This document shows, one piece after another, positions 10,417 to 22,508 of a stretch of 64,000 nt of DNA. The stretch lies in NCBI GenBank assembly GCA_964019425.1, contig OZ025819.1, forward strand, positions 496,001 through 560,000, read 5' to 3'. Made by a program: the position numbers and the translations under genes. Positions within the stretch are counted from its first letter, which is position 1; each line of letters starts with the position of its first letter. This DNA comes from Flectonema sp. DT1601 (Eukaryota; Euglenozoa; Diplonemea; Diplonemida; Diplonemidae). The notes under the pieces were generated by a model. That model had not been told where the DNA came from. It saw only the letters and a list, made by a program, of their open reading frames with translations, and searched no databases.

Positions 10417-10799
10417 ATGGATCCTTTTGTGAGACCCGGCGGTACCTTTGCTGCTCAAATTGAACATCTAATTACGCGATACCCCGGTACGGGTAGTCCA
10501 GATATATCAAAATAGTATGTAATTTTTTAGGGGTACCTTCGCATCATTAGTAGGATTCTTGTTGGGATAATAACTTTAAAAAAAAAAAAAAAAACAGTGA
10601 ATGGGCGACCAATCATCATAGAGATACTCTGGCGACGTTTGTTGGTCACCATGATATGCTTTGCAGTCTTGCTGTTGTTGAGAATGAGTCGCTTGCGAGA
10701 ACTCGATTGCGGTTACTAAATAAAATGAGGCAACCCTGTGGTAAGCCTCCAGCTGTTGAAGATGATGATGAAGAAATGAATGACATGGAAGAGAACTAG
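10417..10799 (+). CDS. SF3B5: Splicing factor 3B subunit 5 (SF3b10)
   Basis: A two-exon gene of 99 residues: 10417..10514 and 10598..10799, the intron running from GTATGTAA to an A17-CAG end. The joined protein contains QIEHLITRYPGTGSPD, KYEWATNHHRDTLATFVGHH, VVENESLARTRLRLLNKM and QPCGKPP, matching human SF3B5 (QLEHLQSKYIGTGH, WEWLVNQHRDSY, AENESKARVRFNLMEKM, QPCGPP) end to end. SF3B5 is a small subunit of the SF3b complex of U2 snRNP, which helps recognise the branch site. The C-terminus adds an acidic tail. Its presence fits the many cis-introns of this genome. Confidence 0.95.
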
Positions 10800-11111
10800 T
10801 TCCTTGATATAACAAACAGGCAACTTCATCCGTCTCTCCTATTCACTTACAAGAAAGGCAAGTGAACGTAGAAGACAGTCAGAATCAGCAAAAGACTTCT
10901 TATTGCTGCATACTCTTTATCTGTTCTTTGATGTTATCGTTTTATTGAAACGATTAATAATTTCTTTACATTTCTAACTGTAGCAGTGAAGGCAACGAAC
11001 TCAACACATCAAGTAAGTGTTAGCTTTGAAGACAATATTCAGCTATCCTTTTTCCTTAAATTATGTTTATTATTATTTTATTTTTTTCAGACCATCAAAA
11101 AGAAACCAACG

Positions 11112-13396
11112 ATGGGATACGATCCCTTCAGTAATGCAAACCCATTTGGGAATGCCAGCGGCAAGAAAGAACAACACCAAGATCCTGGAGTATCGGATGC
11201 TGGTCAAGATAGCTGGCAACCTCCTAAAGAAGAAGAAGAACAGAAAGTTGATTTGGTATTCGATGACGATCCTTTCACAATTAAGAGTCGTCCACCAGTT
11301 TCTTCAACTCCTTCGCCAACCAGATCACAATCACCTGAAAATTCAAAACCAATTACAACTAATATTTCGTCATCAATAGGTTTCGAACCGCATCAGATTT
11401 CTATTTTACGCGCTGCAGAGAATGACGACTACTCCTCTTCAAGTCCACAATCACCATCAAGTGTTACAGGTCAAGAGAAGAGTGATGTTTCAATAAAAAG
11501 TCTTGACGGATGGAAAGCAGACGCCATAATTTGGGGACAAAAATCTGAAACAATGACCATACCAGAGATGAGAGAAGTCGCTCTAGAATCAGCAAGAAGG
11601 AATAGAATTTCTATTGACACTTCAATAATTAGAGGAGCTGACTCGGCTGAAGGAATCACCAAATTAACAAACGCTGCGAGAGTATCAAAAACTGGTGTCT
11701 CATACAGCAACTGCAGTAGAATTGAAGTCGGAGGTGCTACCAGAGTTCCCGGAAAGGGAATGGAAATTCCTTACTGGGCTTATTCTTTCAAGGTTTATAC
11801 AACTCTACCTGACTACAAAGATCAGCCTCATTACGAAGATTCATCTGAAAACAAATGCAGGACCATAAAAAACATTCAAGTCATATCTTTTCAAAAGAGA
11901 TATCGAGACTTTGAGTGGCTTCGTAAGTGTCTCGTAATTGAGAACCCGTCTGTTGTTGTTCCACCAATACCAGATAAGACTATACAATCACTTAAGGAAA
12001 AGATGGGTAAAAAAGATAGTTCCTTTGTTGGTGAGGATCTTGAAGATGCCGGTGCAGATAAAGGAAAATGGCAATCAGACAGCGATGCGAATGAATGCAA
12101 CGAGTGTGGATCGAGATTCAGTTTTGTCACAAGAAAACATCACTGCAGACATTGTATGAGAATCTTTTGTTCAACGTGCTGTCCTAAGCCTTCAGGAGGA
12201 AAGCGTTTCTGTGTTTCATGTGCATCTCTCACAGGACTGTCAGAAATGCTTCAAAAGAACCCTGACGTAGCCTTTCGTATGAAAGGATTTTATTTATTTC
12301 TGAGTGAATGTTTCACCGGACCTTTATCAGAATCAGATTCTCTTCGGTTCTTTATTGAAGCACCTGAGAAGATATTCTGGTCAAAGAAAGACTCAATGCT
12401 GAAGAATCTCGAAACCAGTAACCAAGTATACACAAGATCTGTTGTTGATGTTGCTAAGGATAAAGTATCAGGAGTACAGTCATGGTGGAAAGGAATGGAT
12501 ACGAACTTATCTGGACTCACTCCAAGACGTCATGAGCGTAGGAGTACCGCAATTAGATTTGTTTATTATGCTGATATGTTTAATATGATTCACGTCCACA
12601 TTACAAAACAATTGTTCGATGGTTTAAAGAGGAAAGTAGTATGTATTTTTTGTAATTTTTTTAAAAAAAGAATTACAAAAAAAAAAAAAAAAAAACCAAA
12701 AAAAACAGAAAGATCTTCCATCCCTGCCATCGTCATTCACTGATGACGCTGGCTTAATAGCCCTGTCTGGTATAGGCGGTCAGTTAGATGTATGTGTTGT
12801 ATTAGCACTTCTTCTGTTTATTTTATTTTATTTTTTTCAAAAAAAAAAAATAAAATAAAAATAACAATCAAATAGGAATGTCTCGGTAGCTTTAAAAATC
12901 AAAATAAAGATTCAATGTTTCAGTGCTCAATTCAGACTCAGTTTTTATCTGGTCTTTTACATTCTGCTATTGAGTTATTACAATACTTTGATAAGTTACA
13001 ACTGCAGGTTACGAAGGTTGACTCTCCTGAAAAGATGACTAAAATTAATGTATGTGTGACACCCGTGTTAGAAAATTTTAATTTCGGGGGGAGGGGAGGT
13101 TTTTGTTTTTATGTGTTAAAATACCACTACAGGATTACCTTGCTACTCACGAGGATAATGTAAAACGTGAAATCGTATTCGCACAACGCACGATCGAAAG
13201 GACTTTTAAAAAGGTGTGTCACTCTCTCTGCGTAGTTCTCGGCGTTTTATGAATCGGAGTGGGGGGGAAAAAAAAAAAAAAAAAAAAACAGATTTGTGCG
13301 TACATCTGGGAAATAGAGCTTAACCGTGACGTAAGTGTGTTTAATTGGGGTAAGGCAAACACCATTATAAGCAAATTGAAGGATCCGATTTTCTAG
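11112..13396 (+). CDS. Sorting nexin with FYVE finger nested in its PX domain
   Basis: Exons 11112..12638, 12709..12789, 12876..13049, 13133..13213 and 13292..13396 give 655 residues. I chose the ATG at 11112, just after a T-rich AG (11090), because the upstream frame encodes UTR-like Phe runs. The N-terminus has DPF and NPF endocytic motifs. PX strands begin near residue 222 (YSFKVY), with RYRDFEWL (~264) and VVPPIPDK (~282). A FYVE finger follows at ~326-376 (CNECGSRFSF, RKHHCRHC, CSTC, CVSC). Sequence resembling the C-terminal PX helices comes after it (FYLFLSECFTGPLSESDSLR, ~393-412). The last ~230 residues are helical and BAR-like, as in SNX1/2/Vps5. PX and FYVE both bind PtdIns3P, so it probably acts on endosomes. 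Confidence 0.85.
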
Positions 13397-14287
13397 CAAA
13401 GGAGATATCGATGTGTGTTGTCTAAAAAAGATAAATCAATTTTTAATTTTTCTTCGTTGGATCCCTGCGTGTCTCATGCCTCACAGATGTCGATCCAGAC
13501 GATGTTTTTTTTTTTTTTTTTTTTCTTACTACTCCGATTTGTTTTAATAGTTTTTGTTGAACAAAAAAAAAAGAGAGTTTTTTAATAATTTTTCGACATC
13601 CCAGTTTTTTTTTTGTCGCTTTTTTTTTGTTACGTTCAGTTCAGGTGTCGTAGAAGGCCAGCTAGTACGCTCGGTTTCTAGCCTCATTGCTTACTACATT
13701 TTTTTTTCTTTTTTTGTACCGTCGTAGTCGGAGAAGAAACTATTCAGATTTAAAGCCCGTGATTTATTTCCCCCTTGCGACAGGATTCTGTCTGCGTTTC
13801 AACGAAATATAAAGCAAAAATCTGAATGGTTTCTTTTGTATGTAAACCTCTTTAACTTTCTCAGTTTCGCAGTCGGTTCACGGCTTCGTAAACGAAATCG
13901 ACTTGTTTCTTTTTATCTTTCTTGCTGTGGTCTCAAACTTTTGTTACTGAATTAGTACAGTGACGAGACAAAAACGGTAGAAACGTGTGTTATCTTTCTT
14001 AAGGAATCGGCGAGGCAGTCGTGCGTGTAAACAACCCTACAACTGATAGATTAAATTATGTGTCTGATAAAAATAAAGGGGTTTAGCGAATTTTTTTTTT
14101 TTTTTTTTTTTTTTACTTTATTAGTGCTGCTTCTGTTCGAGGCTTGTGTTGAAAACCTCCTTGTTCGTATTGGAAATTGTGAAGTACGATATGTGAAGTG
14201 TTCTTTTTTGTTCAAAAAGAATTATTATTATTATTATATTCAAGTATCCAGTCCCTCCATCACCCTCCGCACGGTACCAATGCCAAC
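13397..14287. other. Intergenic interval with structured element copy B
   Basis: No exon seen on either strand. It contains copy B of the structured element (13714-13834) and several T-runs, including those near 13503-13524 and 14091-14114. The 3' part is presumably the leader of the GTPase gene. Confidence 0.6.
13714..13834 (+). ncRNA. Structured element, copy B (candidate small RNA)
   Basis: Matches copy A (6950) in ordered blocks: GTAGTCGG.GAAGAA, TTCAGATT, TTTCCCC, CGACAGG.ATTCTGTC, CGAAATATAA and AATCTGAATGGTTT. Closing stem TTCAGATTT (13743-13751) pairs with AAATCTGAA (13818-13826); inner hairpin GACAG/CTGTC (13779-13792). The last closing-stem pair is A-T in copy A and T-A in copy B, a compensatory change. 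Followed by TTTCTTTT. No known RNA family recognised. Confidence 0.5.
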
Positions 14288-16141
14288 ATGACCGTGCAGT
14301 CCGTTGTACTGTTGGGAGGAGAAGGATGTGGGAAGACTTCACTAGCATTACGATTTGTACTAAATAAGTACAGTGAAGCATACGATCCTCACGTATCTGA
14401 TAAATATAAACGCGAAGAAGTTGTAAACGGTGAAGTAGTCGTATTTGAGATTAGTGATGTTTGTGGATGTCAAGAGTTCCGTGAACTAGTAATTCAAGAA
14501 TGTGAGAGTGCTGATGGATTCTTATTTGTTATCGATGCTACAGATATGATTAGTATCGATGAAGTTCAATCACTACGTAAAGAAGCTTTACAAGTATCAG
14601 ACAAGGCAAGTGTTCTAGTCGCTTCAAAATGCGACTCCGACAACGTTATTGACAGTGTTGTGGAACGAGCACGTAAACTGGCAGCAGAATGGAAAGTCCC
14701 TCTCGTCGAGTGTAGTTCTAAACTTAATTTTGGTGTTTCGGAAGCCTTCCATCAGCTTGCTCGGACAATAAGTAAATTCGATGAGGACGTAGAACCCGAC
14801 ACTGATACAATGTCAGTACCACAAGATCTAATCCCTTCTGGAATTGGACTCGTTAATCTTTCATCTGAAACTAACTCATCACCACAGGCTGGATCTCGTG
14901 TAGCCTTTTCTTCACCAGTTACAGGTGGTGGTACTATTGAACTCTTAGAGAGTACTACAGACAACAGTGCAAGCGGTACTGAAACACACTTAGAAAGCCT
15001 CACGGCTTCAACAAACGGAAAAGTTAAGAAAAAGAAGAAGAAAAAGAAAAGAGGTGAAGAAAAAGTAGTTTTTTCTGAAACATCTCCTCTGTTTTCTCTC
15101 GGGGGATTACTTTCTATGAAGGCGTTCAGAGGGAGCAAGAAATATACCTTACCGAGGGCAAGTGGAATCCTAGAAGAGCCCTCGACTGATGGACAGGAAA
15201 GAGAAGCAACTGAAATGAAAACAACAATTGATAACAATTCTCCACCAGACATGGCGAGTAGATCGTTAGCAACAAATGTTGGAATCGTTTCAGGTAGTGT
15301 GTCTCCTCCTGCTGTTGATATCTTTCATCAAGTAGACATGTTAGCAGACTTACTTGGTGATAAAAAGAATGAAAACCTTTCTAAAGACACTCCTGACTCC
15401 GATACTACCCCTGCCCTGCTACATCCAAAGTCCCCTCTTTTAGTGCCAACCGAACTGACTCCTCGGGATGATAGCATTCATTTCTCTGATACGCAACGTG
15501 GAATGTCACATTTAGTAATGAATGACCCAATATCACCGACAGGTGGTCCTTCTACGTTGTTCAGTACTGCCCGGAATATAGGAGCTCGATCACCACCTTA
15601 CAAGTCAACGACACCTTCGTTACAACCAGGGGGTGAACACTTGCTTGGAACATCTGGGACACAGTTCTCGTCTTCTGATGTATGTTATTGTTTATTTAGA
15701 AAACAGGAAACTTTTTCCCCTGCGGCAGTTCACTATAATTATTCTAAATTAAAACAGGCTGTTGGACGTGATGAAACACTTTTGCAACCCCTACTTCCTA
15801 ATCAAAAAGCTGACAAGAGTAAAAAGGTATGTCACTAATCCAATCGTATTTAGACGATGACATCAATGCGAGTGATAATACTAAAACAGAAGAAGCCTCG
15901 TCCACTAAGTAAAGCGTTAGGACTACGACCGCTAGCACTGGGACCAGCTGCAGAGCTGCCACCATCAACTACTGAACCTAATAACTCGAAAACCGGTCAA
16001 GAATCATGGGGTAAGTCAGTGAAAGGTAATTCAGCTGTTGTGGTCAATGATTCGTCAAAGATCATTGAGAAGAAGTCCCATTCCAAAAAGAAATGTTTTC
16101 TTTTTAGTTGTTGTTATCCATCAAGATCTGTTTCAGTTTAG
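14288..16141 (+). CDS. Ras-like small GTPase with divergent G3 and long C-terminal tail
   Basis: Exons 14288..15679, 15758..15826 and 15890..16141 give 570 residues. Residues 1-175 form a Ras/Rab-type G domain: P-loop GGEGCGKTS, G4 SKCD and G5 CSSK. The G3 motif reads DVCGCQE instead of DTAGQE, so the catalytic glutamine position is shifted and GTP hydrolysis may be altered. The tail of nearly 400 residues is Ser/Thr/Pro-rich, with a Lys-rich block near residue 250. It ends KKCFLFSCCYPSRSVSV: a polybasic, multi-Cys end that suits palmitoylation but lacks a CaaX or CC prenylation terminus. For the last intron I prefer the acceptor at 15889 (TAAAACAG); the AG at 15853 would leave only 27 nt. 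Confidence 0.8.
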
Positions 16142-17433
16142 TAGCCAAAGACATAATGTCAAGAATCAAACGGTCTATTATTCGAAAGCCTAATTCCGAC
16201 ATGGCTGAGCCTTTTTATTTTTATTTATTTATTTATTTTTTATTTTTTTGTTAATTCTTCATATTTTTGACGCTTATTTATGTATTTTCTGTATTTTGTT
16301 TTGTTTCGTTGTGAAATGAAAAAAAAAAAAAAAACAATTTTTTTTTTTAATAAAAGTTATTTTAGGTACCAACTAACAGCTGTCCACATGTAACCTCAAT
16401 GATACACTCAGTTGAACATAGCAACAGTCGTGTGATGGGGATATTCCGCTTTTTTTTTATTTTTTTTTTTTTTTCAGAGTAGTATGACTCATAAATACAA
16501 ACACGCAATGATTTGACCTGTCTTTTTACAGGCAGAGTTTTTCAGATGCGAAAAACTTTTTTCTTTTTTTTTTTTTTTTTTTTCTACTTACAGTCCACAG
16601 AAAAAAAAAAGTCCAGATCACAGTCGTCTGTGAAATAGTAAAAAAGGTGAATCCCTCACTGAACGTGGCGGATGCCCCTTCGCAGGCGTAGCGGAATCCT
16701 CCTTGATTTTTTTTTTTTTTTTTTTTAATTTTTCATGTAGGATATTCCTGAATACTGCCTGATGGCACATCCCGTTTAGTCAGTATCATTTTACCTTCCG
16801 TGATGTTGTGTTATTGAATTGTAATTACAGAAAAGAGAGAAAAAAAACATGACATTCACATGCTTGCTCGTAGTTTTAGTTCTTATTCTTTTCAAATATT
16901 CCAGGCGATTGAAACTATAGTCTGTGATATGTAGAAAAAAAAAAAGAAAGGGAAAAAGAAAAAAAAAAGAATAAACTTGCAAAAAAAATCCTCAATGAAT
17001 CTATTTTTATATCCTTTTTTTTTTTATTAAAATGTCTCAAATAGTTTACCGGGACAACCGACTGATTATCACACTGAATAGCTGCATTTGTGGTGTCGCA
17101 TTTCTTTACTACTAGAAGTTTTTTTTTTTTTTTTTTTGTTTCGTCGGTATTATTATTATTTATCTATCTCTCGGAAATACATTTCCGAAACTTTTTTTTT
17201 TTTAGTTTTTTTTTTTTTTTTAAAAAAAAATTATTTTTTAATTCTCTCTTTTCAGGACATCCTTAAAAAATAAAAACAAAAAACATCAAAAAAAATCCAA
17301 TCGCAACAGGTATTTTCGTCAGCTTTTTTTTTTTAAATATACGACTACTATTATTATTTATTTTATTATTTTAAAATAAGTGTTTAATAATGCACAACCT
17401 GTGAATAAAAAAAAAAAAAAAAAGGGGGGAAAA
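16142..17433. other. Intergenic interval, nothing coding seen
   Basis: Dominated by T and A runs. CTTTTCAG at about 17248-17255 is the best candidate trans- or cis-splice acceptor for the next gene. A small hairpin (CCTGTCTTTTTACAGG) lies near 16518. No RNA gene recognised. Confidence 0.55.
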
Positions 17434-20400
17434 ATGTTATCACTCAGCTCATTGAGTGGATGTGAGAAGGAAAAAATGATGTTGTTGTTATCTGCAGCAG
17501 GTGACGAAGAATTAAATTTCGAAGTCTGCGGAGGAGAAGTAGTAGTTTTATGGAACGTACCGGAAGAGATGGAGTCGATGCCGTTAGTAAAACAGTTTTT
17601 GGGAAGTAAAAATATCACACCAAAACATCAACATGGCACTATCCAAAATACTAAATTATTCAAAAAACTTCCAGACCTATCTGAGGTACAAGGTGAAATA
17701 AAAACAGTACAATGGACAATAAAACTCATAGAAGACGTTTGGTCGCAATACTGCAAAGGAATATCTGAAGGGAGCTCTGAAGCAGTTGATAATTTGTATT
17801 CTTTTATCTATCATTACTTTACTCATAAGTTTGGGTTGGATTCTTTAGTTGAGAATACGTTTGCGGATTTAATTTATAACAGTCAGAGATACTATCACAT
17901 CTCAACTGTTTGTGAAGTTTTTTGTATGCTTGTTAATAGTGAGTTTAGTGATTTGGATTTGAGATTCTTTGCGATTGCTCGATCTCATTTAGTTGGAGCT
18001 TCAACTTCGGAAATTCGTGCTGTTCAAGCGAGTGATTCCCATCGCCATAATGTCCTTAGGAGGTTTGTTCCTATTAGGGAATTATCGTATTTAATGAAAA
18101 GGGTTTTGTATAAACATCCTCATGCTGCATATGTTAAGAACCGTGTTAACGGTTGGATTGATTCCCCAGACACTATTCAAATATCCCCCAGAGCGTTAGC
18201 AAAACCTGGTCATGTTGATTGCTATGAGCTTTTAAGATTTTTATTAACAATCTATGCTGATAACCCTCATGATTCAATTCCGTCGTCGGCAAAATGTCCA
18301 CTTCAATCTGTAGACGTCAACTCTGTTAGTCAAGTTAAAAATAAATCAAAAATAACAAAAAGACGAACAAGTGATCAATCGAGTCGTTCAGAGAGCAACA
18401 GTCGCAAGGGATTCACAATTCCGGAAAGTGAGGTTGTTGATATTCACGTCTTGAGAAAGAAATTAAAACAACAAGAACAAGTACCAACACCAACACCTCG
18501 AAGAGGAGTATCAACTACTCGCCGTTATCGAAAAGAGAGAGACGATGAAAATATAGTAATACACGATGTGGCAGTCAACTCACAAAAGACTCGTCGAAAG
18601 TCTGACAGTCAAAGTACCGTGACTGAGGAAGACCTCTATTTTGGTAGGTCGGAGGAAGCACCAAAATCTTCAAAAGTTCAAAAATTATTTCACAAGATGG
18701 CCATGCGGGAAGTGACTCACAAGTCAGTTAGTGATCTAACTTCTTCATCGAAATCAACTTCTCAACAAGTTGATGATAATGAGAACCATCGTTCCTCAGA
18801 AATAAATAAAATAGTCAGAAAGTATACCTCCGTAGACTCAAGAAGAGTGTCGAGATCTTCAAGTAATATTAATACTGATAACACTACTCGACGTAATTCA
18901 TATGACGACGTAGATGAAGAGATCCACACTGAGCGGCATCAGTTCGTACGTTCAGAGCGGGAAGACTGCACTCCTATCGACGAGGATTTGATCTTCGGAA
19001 CCGCAAACGTTCCAACAGCGACAACAGAAAGCTGGCGGGGGATCGATCAAATGGAACAAATACCTGACAAGGAAATAGTTTCCTTAAATAACTTCGACTA
19101 CAGCAACATATCAACAGAACCTGAACTCCAGAATGGAAACACCCAACGAATGGATCCTTCAACTACTGATGGCTACACAGCTCGAAAGTTTGTTGCATCT
19201 CCGAGGTATGAAGAAACAGAACCAGATCGTAACTTTGAAGAAGTCGCTTCATCGAAAGATGATTCGCAATCACAACAACTACACGACTTGACTAATGAGA
19301 GTGATTGCTTCCCACACGACACAAGTGAGAACTATCCTCATCAATCATGGAAGCAACCTGTCACGTCATCACATTATAACTCTCCTTATGTGAATGAACA
19401 AAATCTGACTTCTGAGTTACTTGAAACGTGTGATGAAGAAATCGAATCAATTCAAAGCAAACAATCAGATGATGCGACGGGACAACCTCTCGTAGATAAG
19501 AAAGAGATTTCAAGAAGTTTATCTGGTGAATCACAGCAGTCGAGTAGAATATCTAATCCGATTTTAAATATTAGAAAGTCATCCCCAACTGAGAGTGAAG
19601 CTACTGAGCAATCAACTGACAACAAACAACGAGGTCGATGGACATCAGGAATTACAAATATAACCTCAGCACTCACAGAAGATGAGAAGTCTACGACTAC
19701 TGTAGAGCTGCAGAAGTCTCCAAATCGATCAACTTGGAGACTTAACGATCCAAATGGTTTATCACCTCAGAGATCACCTGCAAGGTGGAGGCTTTCAAAC
19801 AGCAGCGATTCGCCGCAAAGTCGAAGAGTTGAGAACGACTTTCCCGATCTTGCTGAAGACAAGTCACCTCGCAGGGGAGGTACTTGGAGAGACGCATCTC
19901 GAATGAAAGTAAAACCCAACCACTTGACTGATGCTATTGAAGGAAGTGATATCAATAACATAACTTCTAGTACTTCGAGTGATGATAATGTGGAAATTAA
20001 CTTAGCTCGTCTTCAAGAGGAAGTAAAACACCTGAAGAAACTACAAGCGAGACTACAAGGAGTAGAAACAGATGAGAACCCTTACAATGAAGAGCGTACT
20101 TTGAATGAAAAAAGTAATACCTCTCAGCAATGTGACGAAGAAATGGACAGCGTTCCCGCTGAACTACTTGGTGAGGGAGGACTAATGCTGACTGATAAAG
20201 AAGTAGAAACTGATAGCGATGATCGTCAATTTTATAGTTCGTTAACAGCGGCACTCCAACGTCGAAAGGAAAGAGAACATCAGCAATTAGTACATGACAG
20301 CCCTCCAAAACAGGTGTCTAACTTTGCTACTTCTTACAACGTCGAAGATGATTTCGAGTTTCATCCGGTATGTTGTTAATCATTGATTTATTAGTTAGAA

Positions 20401-20522
20401 TTTAAATAATGATTAAATTTTTAAAAGAATCTAAAAAAACAAACACGCAGCAACCCCGAGACGCATCCGGCAAAGAAGTAATTTCTAGCCTGGAGCAACT
20501 TGCTCTCAGTGATAGTTTTTGA
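17434..20522 (+). CDS. Large Ser-rich protein with conserved-looking helical N-terminus, unknown function
   Basis: Exons 17434..20367 and 20451..20522 give 1001 residues. The ATG at 17434 is the first in frame, since the longer open frame upstream begins at GTG. Residues ~70-270 look globular and helical (for example VDNLYSFIYHYFTHKFGLD and YHISTVCEVFCMLV). The rest to ~830 is low-complexity, Ser/Glu/Arg-rich and disordered, with repeated SPRR/SPxR-type sites that suit phosphorylation. A short coiled coil follows (LARLQEEVKHLKKLQARLQG, ~850). The last exon adds only 23 residues. I do not recognise the family; architecture suggests a cytoskeletal or scaffold protein, which is inference. Confidence 0.8.
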
Positions 20523-20785
20523 TACTGAGATAGGCATCCCTATGTAGTTTTTTTTGCGAAAAAAAAAATATGTTGTTTTAGAATTATAAATACTTTTGAT
20601 AGATTTGAAATTAGATATTTTAAAAATGTTTCTTTTTTTTACATTCCACGCACACAAAACTCATTCAGTATCATTTTTTATACCAGTGACAATCAAACTT
20701 ATGCAAGATGCTAAATCTCTCTTTTTCTTAAAAAATAAAAATTTAATGATAATATTATATTAAATATTAGGCTCACAGAAATACA

Positions 20786-22344
20786 ATGTTTGGTTCTAAG
20801 TACGACACGGAAGCTGATCCCGCAGCTGACAAGTGGGCAGCACGCGCATCAGAATGGGAAAAGAAAATTGCTGTTGGAAGAAGAAGACTTGATCAGTCAG
20901 CAACAGATGGGCTGATGGACTTACCTGATGATGTTGGTGGTGGTGTTCACGCATTGCATTCTATCAACAGAATGAGAAATAACAATGTTCTTGGTCAAGG
21001 TATACTCGGACAAGGTGGCACAGCTATAGACATCGATACCCGAAAGGCAATGAAAACAGAAATTGAATTAATGCTCAGCGACAGACTTCGCACCATCACT
21101 AATGACATAAGAGACACTATTGAAAAGGAGTGGCGTACCAAGTATGTTTTATATTCCCTTTTTAAACAGTTTCCATTTATATACTCCTCCTTAATTAATA
21201 ATAATTCAGGCTTCCAGAAGTTGAATACAACATTAAGGAACAAAACTCTGAGTTAAAAGAAAAGTTCGAACAAGACCACCGCCTCATTCTAAATGTCGGA
21301 GATAAACTAATTGAAACAACGAGTCAAATGGAAACACTAAAAAAGGATACGAGAGCAGTAGAAATGTGGAAGCGAGACACGGACACGAAGATCAGAGAAG
21401 CATATGAAAGTTTAGGTGAGATACGTGAAAAGGATAACATGACAAGAAAACACTGCGAAGACTTAATAAAATCAAGAGAAGAAGTCTCATCTGAACTTCA
21501 AGAAGTCATTCGAGTAAAAGAAGACACCAGAGCAGCGGAATCACGACTTGAGAACTACATTCGAGATGAGAGCAGAAACGTAGAAAAACGAATCCAACTC
21601 TCAATTGACGGCATGGATGCGAAACTCCATCGACTCAATGCACATTTATCAGAGGACAGTGAAGCTTCACGTCTTATGGCATCCAAAATAATGACTTCAG
21701 ATGAGTCAATCACTTTATTAAAAAAAGATATTTCAAAACAAAAATCAAAACTACAAAAGTATTCCGCTGAACTTGATGATCAGGGTGATGAGATTGACGA
21801 GATCAGGTCAGAAGTTAAGCTGATGCTTCAAACAACGTCACCTGGGTATTGTCAAGGCTGTCGAGTTCTTATGAACGACGTCGATTCGAAATTATTTCAA
21901 ATTAAAGAATCGATTTGCTGTTTGGATAAGACAATGACTGAAATAAATCCAAAAGGCAACACGAACACCAATCCACGTGAAACCACCAAACTAGAACCAT
22001 CAGTCTCACCCGAAACAATACAATCACTTCAAAACTCAGTTAAAGAACTGGGAGAGAAGACTGATTTCATAGTACAGGATATGACTTTATTAAAAGAAGT
22101 CATACAAGACCTTCAACAAACACATCTGTCTCAACAACAAAATAGCTCCAGTGAGGAGGTCCCAGAAGCTATCATGAGATATGTGGATGACATTGCTGCT
22201 CGTATCCAAGGAGTTGTTTTATCAGATGTACGTGATACACTTGATCACTGGGGAACATCTACTGCTAGGCAGACTGACGTCGATGACATGAAACTAAATA
22301 TTGATGACATGATGAAAAGAATGGATAGGCTCGACGACTATTAG
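20786..22344 (+). CDS. Coiled-coil protein, unknown function
   Basis: Exons 20786..21141 and 21210..22344 (intron GTATGTTT to AATTCAG, one of the few T-rich acceptors here) give 496 residues. The protein is almost wholly helical with long heptad stretches (for example LREKDN and RLENYIRDESRNVEKRIQLS regions), broken by a Cys pair (CQGC, about residue 327) and a Thr/Pro-rich linker near 390-410. The N-terminal ~75 residues are Gly-rich (VLGQGILGQGG). The start is supported by a clean ATG after an AG (TATTAG). No catalytic motif seen. Probably structural; a basal-body or flagellar role is only a guess. Confidence 0.8.
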
Positions 22345-22508
22345 CATTTAGCATTTTTTTTTTTTTTTTTTTTTTACAAAAAAGATTATTGTATTTACTT
22401 TTAACTACCTTATAGACAACTGACCTGTAGATTATTACTTAAAAAAAAAAAAGAATAAATCAGAAAACTTGGTTAATAATTTAACTTCTTTTTTAAAACA
22501 GCGCTGGT

